Source of the DNA: Odiellus spinosus
Lineage: Eukaryota; Arthropoda; Arachnida; Opiliones; Phalangiidae
Assembly (NCBI GenBank): GCA_963920705.1
Contig: OY987234.1
Coordinates: 4,619,351-4,683,350, forward strand
Reading direction: 5' to 3'
DNA length: 64,000 bases
How positions within the stretch are numbered: position 1 is the stretch's first letter; each line of letters starts with the position of its first letter. The translations under genes were made by a program, and so were the position numbers. The notes under the pieces are model-generated. The model was not told the origin of the DNA. It made no database searches and saw only the letters and a program-made list of their open reading frames with translations. Below are positions 12,601-21,481 of this stretch, in pieces.

Positions 12601-15600
12601 ATCGAAATATTGCATATTGCCAAACGATAGAATTGAAAATTGAAATTGCTTTTTCGAAAATTAAAATGTAAATAAATATAATGTTTGTGGGGTCTGACTA
12701 AAATCAGAATATCTCAAGATCTAAAAATAATACTTTGGGATTTCATACTTTTCGACTAAATCACATGCAGGGAATTCGAAAAAAAATGTTAGAGCTCGAA
12801 TAAAAGTGTGGCTTCATTAAAAGGTCAAAGGTCAATCATTTAAATATTACTTTTGACCCTTTTACCAACTAGTAGTAGTTTCGAATTTTCAATAGCATTC
12901 TTCTTCACTTCAGGACCTTTAATTCGGTTCTTGAAACGCGGTGATCGAGCAATTATTTATCGAGATACAGCTAATTTAAAAATGGGTGTTAAGGCCAGTT
13001 TCTGAAACACCGGCCCTCTGTATCTCGAAAACGGCTTGACCGATTGTAAAAATATTCCGGAATTCGGTTTCTACACGTAAAAGAACCCCAGGTACAAAAT
13101 TTGGTCCAATTCTGAGATGGGAGGGTGGACACGCTTGTACGTTTTGTCATGGAATGACCCCACTGTCGAAGGCTGAAATATGTAATATGAGTGGCCAAAT
13201 TTAGTCACTTTAACTAATTTATGGCGTCACTTAGTATCAGGACTGACACCTCAATGAACTAAATTCATAGTATTTATGGTTTTTCATACCAATTGGTGCA
13301 CCTGGAAATTTCAGGGAAAATTCACTGAAAACTGAAAGAAATTGGTTTTTAAAAGTTGTATGAACCCTGCAGAAATTTGCTGCGCTTGGCTTTAAATTGA
13401 ATTAATAGTCAGCTGTCCTTTAATTTATTAGATCCTCGCATTGCTATTTAGTCTTGGACATATTCAACGCAACAAAGTACGAAATGGAGTTACAATACGC
13501 TCCGAATAAGTTTATCGGTATTGAAGCTCAAGATACCTGTCGGATTCCCGTTCCAGTCGAAAGGTGTCCATTAGAGATGGAAGGGAAATCTCAAAATTTG
13601 AAAAGTTTATGCAAAAAGCATCTAGCCAGTCTCGTTGACTTGCAATGGACTCTAATATCCTTTTTAAGATGAAACTTTTTACGGTAAATTGGGTTGAAAG
13701 AGACATTTCTTAACTCAATATTTTCACCCCTGTTTGGAACTTGAAGGTAAAGCTTGGATCGCTGATATACCTTGGACATCGTCCATGATAGATGGAATTC
13801 TCATGTCTCCAATTCAATGGGGTATGTATTTAAATTTTTTGCCTAGCTCTACTACTAATTCGGTAGCCATGAGTATCAGTTATACTCTTGTCAAAAGGCT
13901 TTTCCAAAGATACTTGCAATTAAGTTTTTTTTGTTCAGGGAAAATGACACGGTATTTTGAACGTAATAAAATTTTTCGTTCAATACCATGACGGTTTCCT
14001 GAAGAAAATTTAATTGCAAGTATGACTTATCCACGGTAAATAGTAAGTTTAGTATAAGGTTTATGATTTCGCAATATAAAATCACAGAGGCTAAGCCTAT
14101 GTGTAGTGGTCACTGGAAAAATTCATATATAATAATATATATATAAATAATATAATCATTTCAGGCCTGATACTGAGCCACTTTTTCCACTAAAAACAAC
14201 TTTTTGAAGACTTAGTCACTTTGAGCCACCATTTCCAAAATTAGTCACCAAAAGCAACCTTTTTCTGGTCTTTCTCATATAAAACGTGGGCAAAATTTAA
14301 AAATGGTTGAATATTAGGTTACTGGCGATTTCATTTTAGTCCTCATGGTGGAGCCACTCGCTACTACGTTCTCTCATAGCCAACTTTTATCAGCTCCTTG
14401 GTTGTCACCCACCCGCTTAGAGCCTTAAAACTACTACCTCCTTTCTCTTCCCTTTACATTTTGCCCATGGCGTGGTTGTAATTTAGTCAACAGTGGCATA
14501 ATTCAAACTTACAAAATATATATTATTTTCTTAAACTAGTTATTTCCTATTTTTTAAATTATTTGGTATTAGGAAGAAGTGTTTAATGTAAATGGATTTA
14601 GATTGTGGAAGGAGCTTCGGCATATAGAAAAAGTAGAAAATACACCATTTAGGTTTTCAAAAAATGCCTGTGTTGGAAGGGCCGACTTAGAGGCAATTGT
14701 CGCAACTGCCACTATGGCGCCCCAAATAAGAGCAAAATGGTGTATGGGAATCATGTTTAATAACATAGACCTAACATAAATATTATGGAAAGATTTCCAT
14801 TAACCAACTCCTCACCAAATAACGATGGTTTTAGTCTAATTAGGACCTGGTGAGTTCAGAAAATAATGCTAAAAAAACTTCCAACCAGCGTAAGTTTGAG
14901 AAAAATGGATTTGAAATTAAACTTTCAGTGTTAAAACCTAATAGAATACCCTAATTAACCTAACCAAACCTAACATACCACATTATTCAAGCATAGCAAT
15001 TTTAAATTTTCAATCTTCCGTGTTTTCTGAACTCCCCAGGTCTTAGTCTATAACCATCTTTATATAGTGGTTAATTAAATTTGTCGCCAATATGAAGGCA
15101 AGTTAATTTGCAAACAGTAATGTACTTTTTAGTGTAAATAAATTCATGACTATAGTGATATAAAGGGAGGTTTATTTTATCACGTTTCTTATATAAAACA
15201 GCTTTTTCTTTTATTTTTCAGAAATATTTCTATGCGATAGACCTTTCAAATTTGAGGATGAATTCAGCTTCAAAATTGGAGAAATGATTACCTTATCAGT
15301 CATTTTGAATAATCTTTCAGGCATGTAAAAAGTATATGTTTCTGTTTAAAAATTTAATATAATTTCCAAAATCTCAGACCGAAACCTGAAATCTTTGTGT
15401 CTTCGCGTGAGTGGATACCAAGATTACCAGAATGGACACAAAACATATAGACTGGAAACAAAAAGGGCTATCGTTGGGACTGATAGAGTCGTCATTAACG
15501 AAGTAAATTTACGCAAAACCTAGAAACTACAAATTACTTAATTTTTCCCAAATTACTTTTTTCAAGATGTAAATTTTTAGTTTCATATTGACTTTAAAAA

Positions 15601-16693
15601 TTTGAGGTTTTCTCGTCATTCAAGCACTAGAGATGAATCTCGAGGGGTGTATTGATTAAAATATGTAAATAATTTGATAAATATCTCGCGCACCACTTAT
15701 CTAACGTGTGAACAATGCTGAACTTTGTCAAAATGACCAAACGGGATGTAGTGCAACATTATTATCTTTCAATAACGTTTCTTCATCTACTGAAAAATTT
15801 AATTACGCAGGAGCGTGACAAAACAACAAAAACGTTTTGTCAGAGCTTTTTTTTAGTTCAGGTGTGAGAGAAACGATAGATAGCATTATTTTATCTCATC
15901 TATACAGGGTATAACAGATAACCGTCTTGTCAGAGGGGCAATGAGGGATACGATGTACAGCATTATCTTATCTCTTCTACCCAGGGTATAATGAGATGTC
16001 TAGTGAGGGAAACGATAGATAACATGATCTTTTAAGAAATAGATAAGAAGCTTCTTGTCAGAGCGTGAGCTCAGGAGTGAGGGATTCTTTTTATTTTTTA
16101 AGCTTTCTAAACTATTTTTAAAGGATAAAATCCCAACAGTTCTCTTTAAGACTGAAACTTCAACTGCTGGCTTTTCACACATTATTTTCTCATGTTATCT
16201 GTTTACTCAGAGTAGGCAAAGGTCAGTAGAACAAAGAGAGTTAATGTGAATTTCAACAAAGTGCTTGAAGTATCAAAATGTCCCGATTGTTTATTAAGTA
16301 ATCTCAAATTTTCCAAGTAAAGATTTAGCTTAAAACATACGTATCTTCCTTAGGAAAGTGATTTGGTGAAAAATTTCATGAATTGGCTAGTTTCTAAGCA
16401 TCACACGTCACCAAATTGCTTTATTTTGATCCAAAAACTATTTTAACTTATCAATCGAAAAGATTTTGCCAAAAGGGACGTACAAGCATCAATGTGGCAT
16501 TGTCTTTTTCCACGCTGGGATCTATAAGCTCGACATTCAGTGTAATTGTTCAGTCAGCAACTCAAGTTCTTCTTCGATTAAATTTATTACCAGTGACTAT
16601 AAGTTTAAAATGATAAATCAGAGGGAAAACTTGAATCACGGTAACCACGTGTGGAGATGTACTCCTTCAGTGGAAATTAATATAATTGAATAA
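607..16693 (+). CDS. TRAPPC9: TRAPPC9 (brunelleschi), 3' eleven coding exons, 5' end outside window
   Basis: Subunit of the TRAPPII tethering complex, which acts at the Golgi in Rab activation and membrane traffic. Exons read: 607-692, 2280-2641, 6114-6199, 6271-6396, 8436-8560, 9514-9656, 13432-13654, 13728-13821, 15222-15320, 15378-15502, 16463-16693 (stop TAA 16691). All junction phases are consistent. Family-like stretches are [19 protein letters not shown] in the first exon, [18 protein letters not shown] in the second, [20 protein letters not shown] at 13.45 kb, [18 protein letters not shown] at 15.4 kb and GIYKLDIQC near the C terminus. Most introns are GT-AG; 13655-13727 looks like a U12 AT-AC intron and 15321-15377 a GC-AG intron. 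The larger introns hold transposon-derived repeats. Upstream exons must lie left of base 1. The identification rests on remembered TRAPPC9 sequence; exon edges are inferred from splice signals and reading frame. Confidence 0.9.
1028..1330. repeat. Dispersed element, 'CTCCCACCAGGTCCCTAA' family
   Basis: This part of a TRAPPC9 intron resembles the start of the last EOGT intron (about 50583-50790). Both run from a CCAGG(T/A)CC block through CAATAATTCCA(G/T)GGAAT, GGTGGGTCAAAATA and GGGATTTTGACGCA-like blocks. It also holds two 'ggtcc(c/a)taaaat' phrases resembling the 30-bp unit amplified in EOGT. The outer right edge is not defined. I see nothing coding here. Confidence 0.5.
1631..2031. mobile_element. 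Mariner-like MITE, 401 bp, long terminal inverted repeats
   Basis: The ends are inverted copies: TAAAGGGTGTTTCGAAAATG on the left against the complement of CATTTTCGAAACACCCTGTA on the right. Pairing extends about 150 bp inward through GGTAGGACCGAGCTACA, AAAACGT, TTAAGAGTTACG and GACCCCTTAACTTACATT. TA dinucleotides flank both ends (1629-1630, 2032-2033), as expected of Tc1/mariner target duplications. No open frame. Lies in a TRAPPC9 intron. Confidence 0.75.
4435..4708. repeat. 24-bp minisatellite, about 11 copies
   Basis: Unit ATATGATGTTATGTAACACT plus AGTA. Three adjacent units near 4590-4650 carry AACGCT instead of AACACT, and the following one carries GACGTT. Because 24 is a multiple of three, both strands give spurious open frames ([12 protein letters not shown] repeats). 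In the large TRAPPC9 intron 2642-6113. Confidence 0.95.
5361..5767. mobile_element. PiggyBac-like MITE, copy 1
   Basis: Terminal inverted repeats begin AGGGAGAATGCAACCTAA and continue as AACAAGTGATTTTTTAT, then GATTCCTTAT and TTTAAATAGGCC. The right arm is the inverse. The same sequence recurs at 61107, 63090 and 63841, two or more of which are bordered by TTAA. Here the left border is TCAA, probably mutated. Sits in a TRAPPC9 intron. Confidence 0.75.
7012..7170. mobile_element. Short hairpin MITE (about 160 bp)
   Basis: The arms are TATACCCTCTTCAGACGAGG, CGTAATTAGCC and GTGGTTTAATCAGATTTAAC on the left against their inverse on the right, with a short loop near 7080. Flanked by TTA/TAA. In the TRAPPC9 intron 6397-8435. 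Confidence 0.75.
7637..8207. mobile_element. Inverted-repeat element (MITE-like)
   Basis: A strong inner inverted repeat spans 7711-8103 (TTGATCAAAAGTCTAT, TTATTCC, AATAACGCC(T/C)CGTAGCTTAATGCTA and the inverse). Weaker outer arms share TTAGGAAAAATCA near 7640 and 8195. The open frame 7766-7981 inside it has no recognisable similarity and I do not treat it as a gene. Confidence 0.6.
9955..10048. repeat. Palindrome of about 94 bp at the left edge of the fold-back element
   Basis: AGTGTCCTAACATTAAAAGA on the left is the near-inverse of TCTTTTAATATTAGGACATT on the right, with a further inner pair (GCGTTTGATG / CATCAAACGC). Bases further out (TTCAACCTTCAACAGTG at about 9935) are inverted at about 13161-13185, so the larger fold-back appears to sit inside an older palindromic element. 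Confidence 0.6.
10241..11406. repeat. 583-bp tandem duplication in the left arm of the fold-back
   Basis: GCTGTATCTCGATAAATAAT begins at 10241 and again at 10824. The two copies read almost identically through GTTAGATACCCT, so the duplication is recent. Only one copy exists in the opposite arm. Confidence 0.9.
11548..11886. mobile_element. MITE nested in the fold-back loop
   Basis: Terminal inverted repeat CAGAAGCCGATGAAACCCTC and on through CTTTGAAGTCTA, inverted at 11850-11886. Interior GTATGGGT...ACCCATAC pairing also visible. No open frame. Confidence 0.75.
12197..12430 (+). other. 77-codon open frame in fold-back element, unidentified
   Basis: Open frame starting in the loop and running into the right arm (ends ...[10 protein letters not shown]). 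Most of it (from about 12226) is the inverse of arm sequence, so its coding status is doubtful. It has ordinary amino-acid composition and no recognised domain. It could be a captured exon or chance. Confidence 0.25.
13655..13727 (+). other. U12-type AT-AC intron in TRAPPC9 (73 nt)
   Basis: The intron starts with ATATCCTTTTT at 13655, matching the U12 AT-AC 5' splice site (ATATCCTTT). It has TTTCTTAAC at 13706-13714, close to the U12 branch site TTCCTTAAC, and ends TTTTCAC at 13727, about 14 nt after the branch A. Both flanking exons are phase 0. Without removal the frame hits a stop shortly after residues TLISFLR; with removal it joins DLQWTL to [10 protein letters not shown], as expected for TRAPPC9. 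No plausible GT donor lies between the last conserved codons and the stop. Confidence 0.85.
14579..14779. other. Open frames in a TRAPPC9 intron, probably not genes
   Basis: Overlapping open frames on both strands, about 65 codons each, with no recognisable family and no fit to the TRAPPC9 frame. Just downstream, 14817-14870 resembles 23393-23460 (AACGATGGTTTT, CTAATTAGGACCT), so this area belongs to a dispersed repeat. Confidence 0.4.
15321..15377 (+). other. Probable GC-AG intron in TRAPPC9 (57 nt)
   Basis: Donor context is TTTCAG|GCATGT and acceptor is ATCTCAG. Only the GC donor leaves one base (G) that combines with AC of the next exon to keep the conserved frame into [19 protein letters not shown]. 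The nearby GT at 15324 would shift the frame out of the conserved reading. Confidence 0.65.
15839..16075. repeat. Three degenerate repeats of about 60-95 bp
   Basis: Phrases of the type CTTGTCAGAG, GTGAGGGA(A/T)ACGATAGATA, CATTATTTTATCTC and CAGGGTATAA recur three times in the last TRAPPC9 intron. Divergent; no open frame of interest. Confidence 0.5.
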
Positions 16694-17980
16694 ATTTGTA
16701 AATTTAATCTAAATAATTTTAGGTAATATTAAGTTTGAGTTTTTTTCTTATTTATGGCAAAATTATTTCCGCATTAATTTTAAAGCTTAAGAGTAGTTTA
16801 TCGATGGCGAGGCAACTGTTATTATTGGATAGATAAGAATGGAAATTATTAAAATATAAGGAACAAAAATTTAACATATTGTTATCATCGAAGATGTAGG
16901 GGAATGAACGAGACTCAGTAACCATAATAATAATTACACTTATAACAATCCATAATTAAGTTTCACAACCTGGGAACTTGACTACTCCGACCAAATCTCA
17001 AAAGAAAAACTAAAACGTTGTTTTGAATTTTTAGTGACATCAGCTTGCACAACGAGCGCCCTCTAGCGCGATAATAATCATTGTTTAAATCTAGTTATTT
17101 TTTATCTCTCATTTCGGCTCTCTCTTGCCTACCTGCCCCCCTCCCTGTTTCACTCTTTTTCTCACCCCTGACTTATCAGTAGCAGCAAAAACATGCAGTG
17201 GGTACTTTTTGGCTTATTGGATAAGGGGGGGGGGGGGGAAGACGCCAAGGTGCCACCAAGACTCCTAAGACAACATTATTCACAAAGTAAACTGTAAACC
17301 AATATAACTTTCTATAGTGTTTGGGGTCATTTCTACTTGACCACTGCCAGCCATGATTTGAGAATAGGTAGTCTAAAAGGAATAAGGACGTCATAACTGA
17401 AACTCGTGTAGAAACTTTCATCCGTAACCGCTAGGTTATTTCATTTGATCAAATTCTATTGGAATTTCCAATTTGGACCATTATCGACCAAATTAAACAA
17501 TTATTCCAGATTGGGGAAGCCTATTTCTTTGGTTATTTCACACGTATGTAAGAATAGCGTTGCAATTTTTTTTTTTTTTTATTTTTTTTTCCAATTGTGG
17601 TTAAAAAGATAGAACCAATTATTTTACTAGCTTGTATAAACGGGACATGTTTACGTATAGAAAAATATGCCTTAAATCATGTAGGGACCATTAAAATGTT
17701 TTTTTTAACGTTAAAAATTCAAACTGTGTGATGGGCGCAATCTAACTTGTTTTCCCGTGTTGTGACGACACAAGTGACAACAGGGAAGCAAATAGCAATC
17801 ATATTGCTCATATATAGGAGTGGAAAAATAAAGCATCAAGCCAAGGCTTAACCGAGCCAATGGAGTTTGGCAAGAGCATAGGCATGTTCAGGTTCATATT
17901 TTGTATTTTTCCACCAAAAGTTTGGTTAAATTTTTTCCCTAAAATATAAATGGAAATTATTGGCATCTGGCAACTGCTTT
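16694..17980. other. No gene recognised downstream of TRAPPC9
   Basis: An AATAAA overlaps the TRAPPC9 stop (16689-16694). The stretch contains a G-run at 17225, a T-run at 17563 and the phrase AAAGTAAACTGTAAACCAAT at 17286, which recurs near 22910. Nothing coding is visible. Confidence 0.5.
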
Positions 17981-18007
17981 TTATTTTGTCGTCTGCATTA
18001 GAACAAA

Positions 18008-18232
18008 ATGTCAAGCGATACGGAATCCTCAGGTTCTTCAAACTATACAGATGTGAGATCTGATTCAAGTTTAGAGTCAGACCAATCTATAGATTAATGA
18101 AGTTAATGAGGGTGACTCCTCTTCTGTAAGCGATCAAGAAGAGTTTGGGGTCCAATCTTATCAATTTGAACCATTGCTTCGAGAACTCCAATCAATTCAA
18201 AATGAAAGCTGATAAACCCCGTTTGAACAATA
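18008..18232 (+). pseudogene. Possible remnant of a P2X7-C-terminal-domain-like ORF
   Basis: Starting at an ATG (18008) the frames read MSSDTESSGSSNYTDVRSDS, then after a stop and frame change NEGDSSSVSDQEEFG and SYQFEP, then RLNNTDW. Acidic/serine-rich start, YQFEP and R-L-x-NTDW in this order are reminiscent of proteins with a P2X7-type intracellular cysteine domain, which are often multicopy in animal genomes. Stops and frame breaks make it non-functional. The family assignment is from memory and tentative. Confidence 0.35.
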
Positions 18233-18239
18233 CTGATTG

Positions 18240-19860
18240 GTAACAATATTTATAATAACCTGATATAAAACAATTCCAACTCAATCATTAGTAACGAGTT
18301 ACATTCCACAGGTCACGTGACACCTCCTGCCTCTCAGCCGTTTCCACTCCCCTCCGCGTGCGGCTGTTTGCGGCTCGATGTTTCCCGCACTAAAAATGTC
18401 CGAAAATTCAGTTTTTAATTTTTTTGACATTGTTCCACCAATTTTAAAAATCTGAAAAAATTCAGGGAACAACTTTGACCCAAAATACACATTACATTTT
18501 TTTTTTTTTTTTAAACGCTTGTAACAAATTTGCTTTTGCGCGTGAATTTTTTTAAAAAATACCACCTTGTAGGCCTTTGAGAGACCATTATATTAAAAAA
18601 AATTATATTCGATTTAGTGATAATTTGGCAAAGATATCGCTAAAAAACCAAAAAACACAAAATATGTGTTTTGAGGTTATGTACGCATCTTTTGAGCTGA
18701 AAATTTGCGCATATAGTCTAGAGGCTGCGGGAAATAACTGTGCACTTTTTGATTAAAGCATGCAAATTTGTGGAAACATACTTTGAAATATGTAAAATCA
18801 AAAAAAAGAATAGAGGCATTCTCTATCCATGCTGGTACAGTTGTTACAAGCTGTCAAAGTTGATGGAAAAGTGTAAACTTAGCTTTATGAACAACCCTAG
18901 GAAAGGTAGCTGGGTGCGCGCACCTCACCACCAGCCGAACACCCGTAGATTCGCAGTGTATTTATACAATATTTATAGGTAGTATTTTAAAATTAAACTG
19001 ACTTATAGCGTTAGATAATAAGAAGTAGTGTTTTTTAAACCAAAAATAACCCCTCATATTAATTAGCTGGTTAATTTTCTATTAGGCTTACATTTTTAAA
19101 CTTTTTCAATTATCCATTTCGAATTTTATTTTTGATTACCTATTATAATTTGTTTTTGTATCCTCCACATTTACAGTTCGGTACATGGTAAATTAGCTTT
19201 GTTGCATTTACAATTACCCCGACATCCTTTCACACAACCACATTTTACCATCTCTCTGCAGATATTTGGTAGCAGAGTCATACATAGTGGTTGTCATTTA
19301 TGACCATTTTCACTTTTTATGTTAATCCACCCAAAAGCTTAGGTTTGGTTGGGTTAGGTTTTGTTGGGCTGGGTTGGATTGGGTTAGGTTACCAAAACTA
19401 ATAAGGAAAATTGTTCTTTAGATACATCAAGAGATAATTAAACGGGACGAAGGAACCGCTTAAGAGGAAATTATTCGCTAAGGCATATGCCTTGGGAGTG
19501 GATTTGGCAAAATAAGAATTTTGCAAAATTGAAATTAGGGGAAATGATTAGTGCACCAGCATGGGAAATAATGCGTGCGAGAGGGCAAATGACCACTTCA
19601 AAAATTAAATCGGAGGGGGGCACAGGACCATTAAGAAAATTCGAGGATTTTTTCCAAACGTTTCTTGATTTTTGAATATTTGGAAATTTGTTTGGTGGTT
19701 TTGGTACTACAAAATGTGTAGTATAAATTTTGTATTTGTAGGTCCGAGTCATTGAGAGAACATTTATTAGTCTTTGTGATTGTGAGTTTTGTCCTTGACT
19801 CCTCATGGACCACTTCATTTATTTAAAGGCCAGAGGTCGGTGGTCATAGGTCCACTTTAG
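18240..19860. other. Non-coding stretch, nothing recognised
   Basis: AT-rich with homopolymer runs. An open frame of 80 codons at 18740-18982 and short frames on both strands at 19471-19818 have no recognisable similarity. A GGTTGGGTTAGGTT-like phrase at 19345-19395 is not a regular telomeric array. Sequence near 19825 (GGCCAGAGGTCGGTGGTCAT) resembles 25171 (GGCCAGGGGGTTGTGGG), suggesting a shared dispersed repeat. Confidence 0.4.
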
Positions 19861-19871
19861 AAAAAAATTCC

Positions 19872-19914
19872 CACCCTGATTTGAACCATGGAATCCATGG
19901 TTCAAATCAGGGTG
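19872..19914. repeat. Perfect 43-bp palindrome
   Basis: Arm CACCCTGATTTGAACCATGG plus A, one centre base, then the exact inverse. One base separates it from a second palindrome. Confidence 0.95.
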
Positions 19915-19915
19915 G

Positions 19916-19955
19916 CATGGATTAAATATACCTTACAAGGTATATTTAATCCATG
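19916..19955. repeat. Perfect 40-bp palindrome
   Basis: Arm CATGGATTAAATATACCTT (19 bp), two-base loop, exact inverse. Directly follows the 43-bp palindrome and shares the GGAT...ATCC and TTTGAACCAT phrases with it. Confidence 0.95.
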
Positions 19956-20464
19956 TTTGAACCATCCTGTATATATATAAGCATTGACATGAGTATACAA
20001 GGTTAGCGTATCATTATCAATTAAATTGGTGATAACATTTATTGAAGAGGAGATGGAATAGATACTTGGGGATACTCCACATTTAAGGGCGTTTTCATTC
20101 GAAAGGTAATTGTTGCTTCTACTTTGACATATTCTATCAGAAAGGTAAGAAAAGACAACCTACTTTTATAATATTGCAAAATTCGCGTCGTCAGCAACAG
20201 ACTGAGAGTGGTGGCTGTTCGAAACTTAATTTAAAAATAGTGATTAGATATATATAAAAGTTTAATTTCTAATAATAATCTTCAAAATTTTACTCAGTTT
20301 AGCCCCTTAAGCACCCTAGATTGAAAATCCTAGCAACACCACTAAAACTTTCGAGTTTAATAAATAGTAGCTATACAGTATAGATTGCAATATATTTATT
20401 TTGGAAATTGTTATCCTTCTACCTTATTGATCAAATCCTAAACCTTGTACAGGTATATTGGAAT

Positions 20465-20872
20465 ATGGCATCGGAAGACGATAATAATTCGTATATTTCA
20501 AAGTTGAGAAATTGGATTATAAGTAAAAATCATCAGGAAAATGTTAAAAAGGTGATAGATGACGTTTCCCAAAAAATTGAAGAAAACGCCCCAGTTATGA
20601 AAGACATCAATACAGTATTGTCTCCCTTTGGATACTCAATATTAGGACCAATTTATGCCCTTCTTGCGTCTGTGCGTCTGGCGAAAAAATTATATCCCGA
20701 TTCAAAATCGAAAGATGAGGAAATGAATGCTCTACAAATTACTGATAAATATCTATCAATCAGAATTGAGCAATTAAAGACTCAAATTAAAGACATGACT
20801 CAAGAAAAGTCACGACTTCAGATTTTGCGGGAAAAAATCCGTAAAGAGATAGCCAAAATACCCAAATCATGA
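20465..20872 (+). CDS. Unidentified small protein, 135 aa, hydrophobic segment plus coiled coil
   Basis: I do not recognise this protein. The ATG at 20465 follows a good acceptor (TTGTACAG, exon start 20453); a donor AAAG|GTAAGA at 20145 would make 20145-20452 an intron in the 5' untranslated region. An AATAAA lies at 20952, about 80 bases after the stop. The protein has a hydrophilic N terminus (about 1-50), an uncharged segment SPFGYSILGPIYALLASV (53-70) followed by RLAKK that could be a membrane helix, and a charged, heptad-like C-terminal helix (about 90-130) ending KIPKS. The frame has no breaks and ordinary codon use, and gene-like signals surround it. It could be a host gene or a gene carried by an element. 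It lies 500 bp downstream of the double palindrome. Confidence 0.5.
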   Translation: MASEDDNNSYISKLRNWIISKNHQENVKKVIDDVSQKIEENAPVMKDINTVLSPFGYSILGPIYALLASVRLAKKLYPDSKSKDEEMNALQITDKYLSIRIEQLKTQIKDMTQEKSRLQILREKIRKEIAKIPKS

Positions 20873-21024
20873 TTGTGATTATTAAACTTACTAGCATAAT
20901 GACCAATGCTTTAATAACGTTTATTTAATGTAAGTTTATTTTTGGTTTAATAATAAAAGTTTTCATTTTACAATTAAATGTTTACCATCTCCAATTATTA
21001 TTCGCATTTGATAACGTCATAACA

Positions 21025-21430
21025 CAGGGTTCATACAAAATTTTGGAAGTTAATTTCCCTGACTTTTCCAGGTTTTCCCTGACCATTTCCAAATAATTTC
21101 CCTGACCAATTTTAATATATTTTTTTTTCATTAATATATATTACGAGCGAGCTGTTGGCAATTCCCAAATTTTATTCGACATAGTTTATCAATCGGGGTC
21201 AGGATAGTTTACTCAGAATATGAGATTCCCACAATGTGAATCTTAAGGCAAATATTTTCAGTTTATAATAATTAGGTTACAACTAATTGGTAAATGAATC
21301 ATAAACAGTTCCTTGATGCATACCAAAATATTTATTTTCTCTGACCATTTGGGCTATTTTCAAATTCCCTGACCTTTGGGGCCAATTTCCAAATTCTCCT
21401 CTGACTTTTCCAGGTCGTGTACGAACCCTG
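21025..21430. mobile_element. MITE of the 'CAGGGTTC(A/G)TAC / TTCCCTGAC' family
   Basis: Ends are CAGGGTTCATACAAAA and, on the right, the inverse of CAGGGTTCGTACAC. Adjacent bases carry TTCCCTGAC(T/C) and TTTTCCAGG phrases on both sides. The same end sequence (AAAATTTTGTACGAACCC) occurs near 60730. No target duplication evident. Confidence 0.65.
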
Positions 21431-21481
21431 TAACCTTGCCCTGTAACATCATCACCAGATTTTAAAATCAATACTACAAAA

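Larger units (their letters stand above)
10052..13160. mobile_element. 3.1-kb fold-back element with near 0.9-kb arms
   Basis: The ends are GGGTCATTCCATGACAAAAC and its inverse, bordered by CACT on both sides (possible 4-bp duplication). The left arm 10052-10823 is inverted at about 12370-13160, and 11407-11546 is inverted at about 12230-12370. A 583-bp section of the left arm (10241-10823) is repeated in tandem at 10824-11406; the right arm has only one copy. The loop contains a second MITE (11548-11886). The open frames in the two arms (54-residue identical stretch) are mirror images of the arm, not genes. Superfamily not recognised. Confidence 0.85.

Noticed and set aside
19340..19395. GGGTTAGGTT-type run as an interstitial telomere (TTAGG)n
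   Set aside because: Irregular, few exact TTAGG units; looks like ordinary low-complexity sequence.
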